DNA from: Ichthyophis bannanicus
Lineage: Eukaryota; Chordata; Amphibia; Gymnophiona; Ichthyophiidae
Reading direction: 5' to 3'
DNA length: 64,000 nt
NCBI GenBank assembly: GCA_033557465.1
Contig: CM066031.1
Location: 1,067,310,444 to 1,067,374,443 of the forward strand
This document shows, one piece after another, positions 57,120 to 64,000 of the stretch. Within the stretch, counting starts at the first letter, position 1, and each line of letters starts with the position of its first letter. The translations under genes and the position numbers were made by a program. The notes below the pieces were generated by a model. It made no database searches, was not told the origin of the DNA, and saw nothing but the letters and a program-made list of their open reading frames with translations.

Positions 57120-57173
57120 TTGAAACAAAGTAACTTCCCTTATCTGTGATTGTGAGACAAAGTAGCTTTTCAC
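55182..57173 (-). CDS. L2-2 reverse transcriptase ORF (endonuclease missing)
   Basis: 663 codons without a stop. Order: linker with FELVKSLTKTSQDSVS; LIRPILKNKTLNNSDPASYR; SFLAKIIEKAVQQQL; YGFRQHHGVETLLIALLDNL; LIFIDISAAFDTVHHRTLIN (first palm Asp); QGIPQGSALSSLLFNLYIKP; ISYHMYADDLMLYTQ (YADD); NHKKTEVMFFSKKKDF; the thumb; and a C-terminal domain with HWLPITARILYKILVTTF and LLWNQLPHDIQQISDLKEFR. The RT catalytic Asps are intact. The first ~18 codons (57173-57120) come from L2-1 5' UTR, so the real frame is 5' open and has no native start. Without endonuclease it is not autonomous. Confidence 0.9.
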   Translation of the reverse strand: MKSYFVSQSQIREVTLFQQLRKLEKKWRKAQTEERKQEYLTLLTKYKNETNLAKKAHHTNLLNKAINRPRELFELVKSLTKTSQDSVSMDAINAQTLADHYAKKLNPQVLTHTTQDQNMDNDPPQERTSPNDEQNMQWSNFLHIKDQQIINIVTNLNTTTSPLDPCPAAWIKATKSEIAQPITHIVNQSLQQGTMPTQLKISLIRPILKNKTLNNSDPASYRPISSISFLAKIIEKAVQQQLQDHIDDTNALDMHQYGFRQHHGVETLLIALLDNLLKGLEIRSKMYILIFIDISAAFDTVHHRTLINRLASIGVTGTPLKWFTSYISNRMQQVQFNNEKADAFPQTQGIPQGSALSSLLFNLYIKPICEIIQKHKISYHMYADDLMLYTQLDINQPNYTQLEECLSMLQTWLQMNNVSINHKKTEVMFFSKKKDFTPPTTVTLNNNIYHTKPEIKYLGLLLDSNLRMEKHLRTTNRAIFHKLRVLQPLRNIIDHSDFRTVAQALIIPHLDYCNAVLQGLPKSTLNILQMAQNVAARIIMKKGIAEHITPVLIELHWLPITARILYKILVTTFKLIHNLAPSYLNNLITIQASNRCRRTITQNNLNVPSSIRKVKAETSRRAFSYAAPLLWNQLPHDIQQISDLKEFRKNLKTHLFQSHFRLS

Positions 57174-57620
57174 TGCAATTGTGATACATCATAGGTTTTT
57201 TACCTAGGAGTTGAGTCCTAAGCCTTGCATCGTGATCTCGATCCCAGCATACATTACACCCGTCTGTGCTCAAAATCCATATACCCGGCCTTTTCCCCAC
57301 CACCTTTAATACACAACCTGAAATACCTTAAGTATTCTCCGGGGAAGCTACTTCCAGTCACCTAGATTGACACAGCACACATTAGCTAATCATGGCCATC
57401 TCCTTACTAGCCCTTACAACCATCTACTTACTTACCAATGCCATCTATGACTAACGCATTCACACGCGACAACCCTAACCCCCTAATTCATAACACGAGC
57501 AAGAAATACTACCGCAGTCAGTCAATAACCAACCACCACCAAACCACTACTACAAGAGACAGCCACACTTGCTCTGTGTAGCACTAGAGCAGCCAACAAA
57601 CTTAAAATTCAACAAACCAT
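57120..57620 (+). other. L2-1 5' UTR, second part
   Basis: Starts with two 32-bp-type units (57122-57152, 57153-57185) matching 54866-54897, then non-coding CA-rich DNA up to the endonuclease start. The tandem units may belong to the L2 promoter region; inferred. Confidence 0.5.
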
Positions 57621-58290
57621 ATGTGCGCCAAGACCTCAGGTGTGCCTCAACGCACGCTCAGCCCGTAATAAGTGGCCAGCCATTACAGATCTATTAACCA
57701 ACCTAAACCTAGACATACTAATGGTCACAGAAACATGGCTCTCGGACACTGACACTGTCCTATTAAATCAACTCATCCCTCCTAACTTCTCAATCTACAC
57801 ATGCAACAGGGCTAACAGAAGAGGAGGTGGTGTTTTCATACTAGCAAAAACTGAACTCCAATACCGGACGAACCTAGCCAGAAGCACACAGCATCTAGAC
57901 ACAATCACCATATCTAACAAATACAACACTATCAACCTCATTTATAGGGCTCCAAGCTCTTCATCAGATGAGCTCTCCAACATAACTGACTTAGCCTGTA
58001 ATCCTGAAAACCCAAGCAAACCAAACTGGCTGTTGGGCGACTTTAATCTCGCCTCCATCCAATCGACTTATCTCACACCTTCCTCGAGGCAATGGCCAAC
58101 CTCAGCTACAAGCAAATCGTAAACGACCCCACCCACTAGAGGGAATTCTCTCAATCTGGTCTTCGCCCCACCCACAGTCACAAGCAAGAAATGCCAATTC
58201 GACCTCTCCATCACCCCTGTCCCCTGGTCAGACCACAGCCTAATAACCTTCCAGATGCCAGCACAACAAGAACAAGATACACTCAGCTGA
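57620..58290 (+). pseudogene. L2-1 endonuclease (EEP family)
   Basis: 57640-58122: CLNARSARNKWPAITDLLTN, ILMVTETWLSD (Glu block), CNRANRRGGGVFILAKTELQ, LIYRAPSSSSDEL, NWLLGDFNLASI (GDFN block). Frameshift near 58100, then NSLNLVFAPPTVTSKKCQFD and PVPWSDHSLITFQMPA (SDH block). All catalytic blocks remain. Confidence 0.9.
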
Positions 58291-58611
58291 CCAAATATAC
58301 TGACATCAGCAAATCCTGCACGTTTCAAACCACTCGACAAGGAAGAGATTACTAAACATGCACTCCCAAAACTCGCTCAGTCATCATCCAACCTCAATGA
58401 CATGGTTGCTAATTGGAATGACTCTTAACATGTACGCTCAACGGCCGTCCAACAACAAACAATCAACTTCCAATAACCGTGCTGGTAAAAGGCAGACAGC
58501 TCCATGGTTCTCTCCTCCTTCCCTACTCCGCCTTAGAAAACGAGAGAAAATGGCGGCGCACTCACAACACTTCGGACCAAGCCACATACCTAGCTCACTT
58601 GAAAACTCATC

Positions 58612-60346
58612 GTGAAGCAATATGGGACAAAAGAAGAATTCCACTCTGAGCTCCTCAGCCGCTCACTAAGCAAACCACGCGACCTCTTCAACTTAGTAAA
58701 ATCCTTAACCAAGGAACCATCACCACCACAAGAACATATACAGCCACAGCTATATGCCAACTATATTCAATCTAAAGCTGTCAAAACAGTCACAGCCACA
58801 ATACCAGAACCTTCCCAGTCTCCCCAGCACCAGAATCCACTCATTAAGCTCTCACCCCCATCCGCAGAAAGCATTGAAAACATTATCGCCACCATCAACA
58901 CCACCACTGCACCAAATGACCCATGCCCAGCATACTGGATCAGATCAATGCGATCGCAAATCTGTCCTTCTCAACAGGAATATTCCCACCTGCTCTCAAG
59001 CAGACATCCATTCCACCACTGCTAAAGAACATCCAGCTGGATCCAAGGAAGGAGTTGTCTTACTGGCCGATCTCCAGTATCCCACTACTAGCTAAAATTC
59101 TCGAGAAGGTGACCCAGAGACAGATCCAGCAATATATTGACACCTCATCCCCCCTAGACCCAAGCCAACATGGATTTAGGGAAGCTCACGGAGTTGAAAC
59201 ACTCCTGACCTCCCTAACCAACACACTTAGTGAGATAGCCAACATCAAAAGGGGCGTTGCGCTAATCTTCCTTGACATTGCCACCGCGTTTGATTCAGTC
59301 GACCATGACCAACTCCTAACTCGACTCCAGGGTCTTGCATGGGATTGGTGTAAATCCTACTTAGAAGACCGATGGCAACAAGGTCGGATCGGCTCCAACA
59401 CATCTGAACCTTTCCGGCAAAAGCAAGGGGTACCCAAAGGTTCCTCCCTATCTGCGCTGCTCTTTAACATATACATGCAGCTGATTTGTGAAATCATCCG
59501 CTCCTTCGGTATATCTTGCCTCCTCTATGCAGACGACGTGCTGATGTTCACACCTATCAATGTCACGCTTCCTGATTATACAGCCTTAGTCGATTGAGAA
59601 GCCAGCCTGTTATTGCGTTGAAGCAATCAGAATCTTCGAATAAATTTAAAAAAAACCAAGGTCCTAATCACAAAAAACAAAAAAGCTTTTCTCCCCCTTT
59701 GACACTAAGAGTAAGAGATGCAGAGCTTCCAATCAAGCCTACCATACACTACCTGGGGGTGATATTAGATCAGCAGCTAGACTTCACAACACACAAGCCA
59801 CACTGTAAAGACCATCTACTACAAAATCAAGACCTACAGCACCTGAGACCCATGTTGGAGCCAGAGAACTTCCACGCAATATTCCAAGCCCTGGTTACAC
59901 CCCATTTCAACTACGCAAACATCATACTCCACGGCCTTCCCAAGAATACCCTAAACCCGCTACAATTAGCTATGAATGCCGCCGCTCACGTCCTGTGCGG
60001 AGCTTCAAGGAGAGACCACATAACCCCCATCCTAAGAGAACTACACTGGCTTCCGATAAGTTGCAGGATCTCATACAAAGCCCTCCTCATTACTTTCAAA
60101 TCCATTAATAAAATATCTCCCTCCTCAATTTCAGACCTACTCACTCACACCCCCAACAATAGATCTAGGAGATCATTAGCCGCAAATACGCTAATTATTC
60201 CGAGGGAAACCATAAAATGTGCACAATCAACTAATAGGGCATTCACGTTCTATGCCCCCAGATGCTGGAACAACCTACCCCCAGCATCAGATCGATCAGT
60301 GACCTCAGGCAATTCAGAAAAACCCTCAAGCACCATTTGTTCCTGA
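58612..60346 (+). pseudogene. L2-1 reverse transcriptase
   Basis: 58612-59025: LSKPRDLFNLVKSLTKEPS then TTTAPNDPCPAYWI. 58923-59597: ISSIPLLAKILEKVTQRQIQ, HGFREAHGVETLLTSLTNTL, LIFLDIATAFDSVDHDQLLT, QGVPKGSSLSALLFNIYMQL, SCLLYADDVLMFTPIN (YADD). Stop/frameshift at 59597, then 59594-60346: IHYLGVILDQQLDFTTHKPH, VTPHFNYANIILHGLPKNTL, HITPILRELHWLPISCRISY, FTFYAPRCWNNLPPAS. About three frame changes; otherwise a full RT and C-terminal domain. Confidence 0.9.
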
Positions 60347-60683
60347 TGCACTTCTCACAACCAAACAATGCCTCAACTCCTCCCTCCTCACAACCCAATC
60401 CCTTAATATGAATTACAAAATATGTAATTTACATAACATGTAATACAGACCAGACAGTATTTGTACTGCTTCAGAGGTACATTATTGTAAACAGAACACC
60501 AACATACATCCTTCTCTGCTTAAAATGTACATAGTTTCCCCGAGTTCAATCCCATGTTACTTTCCTTGTTATATGTAAACTCAGGTCAGATCTGATTATG
60601 TCATAGAGTCAAATTGTTAACTGTAAACCACACTGATAATAAAGAGCGCGGTATAGAAGAGCTGTTAAATAAATTAAATAAAC

Positions 60684-61990
60684 AAGACTTGCGTCCGTCA
60701 TCAGTGGAAGCCACTCCGGCTGTTCCAGGGGCATTCCGGCTTCCAAGAACCCCGGAAGCAGACACCAGCGCAGGAGCTGCCGGATCTTGAGGAGACAGGG
60801 AAGCTGTTTGTTCAACGAGTCAGACTGATGCGACCAACGGCGAAGTAGCGCCCATTGTAGGGGTCGCATGTGAACCTTGGCCCATGGCACTGCCTCCAAG
60901 GTCACCACCATTGTACCCAGCACTCGAAGGTAATTCCACGCCGAAGGCACCGGCATCACCATGAATCTGCATACCAGCCGAAGGGCTAGGATCCACCGAG
61001 CTGGCAAAAACACCAGTCCTTTCTGCGTGTCGAACCACATCCCCAGATATTCGAGAATTTGTGCGGGCACCAAGTGACTTTTGGCTGCATTGACCACCCA
61101 GCCAAGACTGTAAAAAAAAAAAAAAAAAAAAAAAAAACCACACCACCTTTACCACTAGGTCCATAACCTGAACACTCTCGTCCCTGGATTTCGCTTGAAT
61201 TAAACAATCATCTAGATACGGATGGACAAGAATTCTTTGCTTTCATAACGCCACCGCTACTACCACCATTATCTTGGTGAAAGTCCACGGCACCGTCGCC
61301 AGCCCGAAAAGCAGAGCCCGAAACTGGTACTGTCCCCAAGGAAGAGCGAAGCGCAGGAACTTGTGGTGAGCCGCTCTGATAGGAATGTGTAAGCATGCTT
61401 CTGTCAGATCGAGGGAAGTCAAGAACTCGCCTTGGCGCACCGCTACAACTACCGACTGCAACGTTTCCATCCTGAAATGGGGAACTCGCAAGCAACTGTT
61501 TACCCCTTTGAGGTCCAAGATAGGGCGTAAGGAGCCGTCTTTCTTTGACACCAAATAAATTGAGTATCGACCTGCATCGTAATCCTCTATGGGAACCAGC
61601 GCAATCGCTCCCAATTGCAGCAGCCGATCTAAGGTACGGCGAACCCCTAGAGCTTTCCGGGGTCCTTTGCATGAGGACATCACAAAAGAGTGCTGCACTG
61701 GGCGCGCAAACTCCAGCACATATCCCTCGCAAATCACCTCCAAAACCCACTGGTTGGATGTTATTTGGGCCCAAGCATGAAGAAATTCCCGGAGTCGCCC
61801 GCCTACCGGTTGACTCCCTACCGGGGCCCACCACACTTCATTGCGGCTTTCGGGCTGTCGCTGTGGACGATGCTGCAAAACCGCTGCTTGCTCCACGAAA
61901 CCCACGAAAGCCCTGGGCTCTGAAGACAAACCTGCCTCTCTGGAATTCACCCAAACGTGAAGTCCGAAAGCACCTAAAATCCCTAAACTG
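60684..61990 (-). pseudogene. DIRS-C reverse transcriptase
   Basis: 61950-61243: GAIALVPIEDYDAGRYSIYL, RPILDLKGVNSCLRVPHFRM, LDLTEACLHIPIRAAHHKFL, LLFGLATVPWTFTKIMVVVA; then in another frame HPYLDDCLIQAKSRDESVQV (YLDD). A poly(A) run of ~27 (61111-61137, poly(T) in sense) breaks it. 61097-60690: SLGWVVNAAKSHLV-type thumb, EYLGMWFDTQKGLVFLPARW, VVTLEAVPWAKVHMRPLQWA, LPLMTDASL. Continues as RNase H across L2-1. Confidence 0.9.
61110..61137 (+). repeat. poly(A) run inside DIRS-C RT
   Basis: About 27 A on the plus strand, at the place where DIRS-A has an ordinary coding sequence (VVQFLQSLGW). It replaces or expands roughly three codons and disrupts the frame. Confidence 0.8.
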
Positions 61991-63237
61991 CCCCTGAAAA
62001 GGACGACGAGGATTTCCCCTGCTTAGACTTATCCTCCTGAAGTCGCCCGCCTTTGGACTTGCCTAAATCCTTAACTGGTCGAGGTCCTCCCCAAACAACA
62101 AACTTCCCTCTGAACGGGAGCTTACTAAGACACGACTTAGGAGGAACCAATCGGCAGCCCAATGCCGCAACCACAAGGATCTACGGGCGGCCACCACAGA
62201 GGACACACTATTAGCCAATGCCCTTATCAAATCATAATGCACATCTGCCAGATATGCTGACCCCGCCTCCAGGAGACATGCACGTGCCACCCACGCCCCA
62301 CAAATGGAGGCCTGCAAGGCTAAGGCGTCCGCCTCAAAGGACTGCTTCAACAAGCCATCAACCTTTCTGTCTTGCGTATCTTTCAGAGCAGCGCTACCTT
62401 CCACCGGGATTGTGGTCTTTTTAGTTACTGCTGACACCACGGCATCTATTCGCGGAGACTGAAATCGTTCTTTGTCCTTATCTGCTAAAGGGAACAGCCT
62501 GTTCATAGACCTAGCCCCCTTAGCCCCGCTTCGGGTAGATCCCACTCCTCCTGGATCATGCGGTCTACCACACGATGGACCAGAAAGACTACTTGCATCT
62601 GCCGAACAGCCTGAATAATAGGACCTTCTCCAGTATCGTCCTCTGCAGGTTGATCCACAGCCAGATGCAAGGTCTGTAGGGACTCTGTGATAAGAGCCGC
62701 TAATTCCTCCTTCCGGAAGTCCCGAATAATTTTTGACTGATCCTCCGGTTCTGGGATTTCTCCCTCCCCCAACTCCTCCATTCCGGTTTCGAGGTCGACC
62801 TCGGGCTCCTCCGCCTCTTGCCACTCCAAATCTGCGGGCGAAGGCTCCCAAGGTCTGGATCTCTTAGGGGCTCTTGGAGAACTGCTTTCCGCGTCAAGAA
62901 GCCCGGGCTGGCTCAATGGCGCAGAGAGCGGCAAGGGCTCCGGCACTTCCCCCTGTTGCCGTAAACAGAACGCCTGATGCATTATTAAAACAAAATCTGG
63001 ACAGAAATCTCCGAGCTGGGGCCCCGACCCCAAAGCCGGCAGCCCCACGGAGGGCATGGCTGTAGTCTGACCGGCTGCTAACGGCATGGCCAATATAAGC
63101 TCACCTTCGGCTGCTGCCAAGGCCCCGCCTTACTTTCCATTTGCTGCTCCACACTGGTGGATACTGCCACACAGCCCCGGCAGATTCCAGAATCTGCAAT
63201 AGCTCCCCTTCAGTAACCGCAGACCACACACAGAGCC
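61983..63237 (-). pseudogene. DIRS-C gag-like protein
   Basis: 63120-62503: LGDFCPDFVLIMHQAFCLRQ, an acidic block EELGEGEIPEPEDQSKIIRD, FRKEELAALITESLQTLHLA, VVFLVHRVVDRMIQEEWDLP. 62851-62063 (next frame): KGARSMNRLFPLADKDKERF, VVSAVTKKTTIPVEGSAAL, YLADVHYDLIRALANSVSSV, LLFGEDLDQL. The cysteine head seen in DIRS-A is degraded but traceable at 63237-63150 (LCVCG, CRFWNLPGLCG). Reference for the gag pieces in DIRS-A and DIRS-G. Confidence 0.75.
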
Positions 63238-64000
63238 CGAAAAGCCATAAGGCAGACCTCTACCGGCTCCCAGTTTGACCGTGGCCCAAGGGAAATGAAG
63301 ACTGAAGACCGTTTTCCCCCTTTTTCGAATTACTTTGTTTTTGGGTTTTGTTTTGTTTTTTTTAAACTAAGAAAATAAAAACTAAAGCTCATAGAAGCGC
63401 CAGCGGCCAACAACTAAACCCGCAGGTCCCCAGGCAACAAGAGCAAGGGAGACCCACCAGGAAAGAAAAGGCCTTATTGAAAGGCGCGATCGCCGGCCCG
63501 CTGCTGTCCTGCGCGTCGCACACACGGCCAAGATGGCCAGCGCTGAAGAAAGTGTAAAATGGCGCCAAAAGGAACCGGACGGGACAGCCCGCACACTCCC
63601 GTGCTCCGACTCCTCTTGCCGGCCCACTCCCCTCTACATACCTGTAGAAGACCTCTGAAACGGTGCCACACTACACGGCTCCAATCCACGCGGCTCTGCT
63701 CAACTAAAAAGTGAGCGGATCACCACCGGACGAGCCTGTCTCTCTCTCCCCTGTCAGCCGCCCCAACACACCGGCTGTTCTCAGGACCACCGGCTGCCGC
63801 AGGGCTCTCCCCCGTCCAATCAAGGAGGAGAGACCCGTTCAACTCAGTTCCGAGGTCTGTCTGTCTTTTTTTTTTTTTTTGAAAGAGGGGAAAGCCTGGA
63901 CCGGTACAAGTAAGCAGGGCTTGCTGTTTTGTTTTGTTTTGTTTTTTTAAGGTAAATACACCAATTAAAATTAAATTAACCCCACTCAAAGAAAGAAGCT
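63238..64000 (-). other. DIRS-C 5' leader
   Basis: Between gag and the 5' end (outside the window). Contains T-rich TTTTG-type runs (63340-63365 and 63926-63950), a poly(T) of ~15 (63866-63880) and a CpG-rich centre (63480-63800). The pattern resembles the DIRS-A leader. No protein recognised. Confidence 0.5.

Larger units (their letters stand above)
54363..60683 (+). mobile_element. L2-1, near full-length L2 LINE inserted in DIRS-C RNase H
   Basis: 5' UTR 54363-54897 and 57120-57620 (split by L2-2), endonuclease 57620-58290, RT 58612-60346, 3' UTR and AAATTAAATAAA tail to 60683. The 3' end CACTGATAATAAAGAGCGCG GTATAGAAGAG is the plus-sense form of the L2-3 tail. The RNase H frame of DIRS-C is cut between TDASL (60690) and GWGAHC (54355). 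Confidence 0.85.
50446..64000 (-). mobile_element. DIRS-C, most complete DIRS element, with nested insertions; 5' end outside window
   Basis: Minus sense: leader (63238-64000), gag (61983-63237), RT (60684-61990), RNase H (53945-54362), C-terminal extension and YR (51014-52300), ICR (50900-51000), 3' repeat (50446-50610). Two inserts split it: the ERV-BovB-CR1 chimera (52301-53944) and L2-1 (54363-60683). Each junction lines up with uninterrupted sequence in DIRS-A. Same subgroup as DIRS-A. The 5' repeat should lie just right of the window. Confidence 0.85.

Noticed and set aside
56203..57123. Plus-strand frames opposite L2-2
   Set aside because: Shadows of the 663-codon RT frame on the minus strand.
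54866..57152. 32-bp flanks as target-site duplication of L2-2
   Set aside because: The two copies differ at several bases while L2-2 looks young, and a third copy follows directly; they are tandem units of the L2-1 5' UTR.

Overview
The window is eukaryotic, non-coding for host genes as far as can be read, and almost wholly built of nested transposable elements. The mixture points to a vertebrate and, by inference, most likely an amphibian such as a caecilian: many tyrosine-recombinase (DIRS-type) retrotransposons, CR1 LINEs ending in ACATAGTAA-type or TTCTTATG-type 3' repeats, L2 LINEs, tRNA-derived SINEs with L2-like tails, Tc1 and hAT DNA elements, and one BovB/RTE fragment. No host exon, rRNA, tRNA gene, CRISPR array or operon was found. 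The species call is inference; the element calls rest on protein motifs and on comparing copies within the window.

Layout. 1-10777: DIRS-A (minus strand), split by a second DIRS (DIRS-B, 2472-8256) whose terminal repeats are well kept but whose interior is eroded. 10880-17060: DIRS-F (minus), split by a CR1 3' end, a SINE and CR1-1. 17060-18486: AT-rich, no feature recognised. 18487-20642: DIRS-D (minus), abruptly joined to DIRS-E (20643-26290, minus), which carries an L2-like fragment, CR1-2 and a SINE. 26815-27480: eroded DIRS reverse transcriptase (DIRS-H). 27960-29760: a SINE, a LINE 3' end and a complete but dead Tc1 transposon. 30156-39982: DIRS-G, the only plus-strand DIRS, split by CR1-3 and an L2 fragment. 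39983-44598: mostly unique AT-rich DNA with an L2 tail, a SINE and a possible MITE. 44599-50232: two hAT MITEs flanking CR1-4, which keeps ORF1, endonuclease and much of the RT. 50446-64000: DIRS-C (minus), holding a chimeric ERV-BovB-CR1 insert and a full L2 (L2-1, plus) which itself carries L2-2 (minus) with a 663-codon open reading frame.

How the parts relate. In the DIRS elements the sense order is gag, RT-RNase H, tyrosine recombinase (YR), internal complementary region (ICR), 3' terminal repeat. Reading the insertions as layers gives a relative age order: the DIRS bodies are the substrate; CR1, L2 and SINE copies landed in them; L2-2 landed in L2-1. The SINEs share the L2-like 3' tail, which suggests they were mobilised by L2. 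The two most unusual items are the 1.64-kb ERV/BovB/CR1 chimera in DIRS-C (best explained by template switching during CR1 reverse transcription) and the shared terminal architecture of the DIRS families: a near-perfect inverted repeat of about 57-59 nt between the 3' end and the ICR, ending in a GTRAGT motif.
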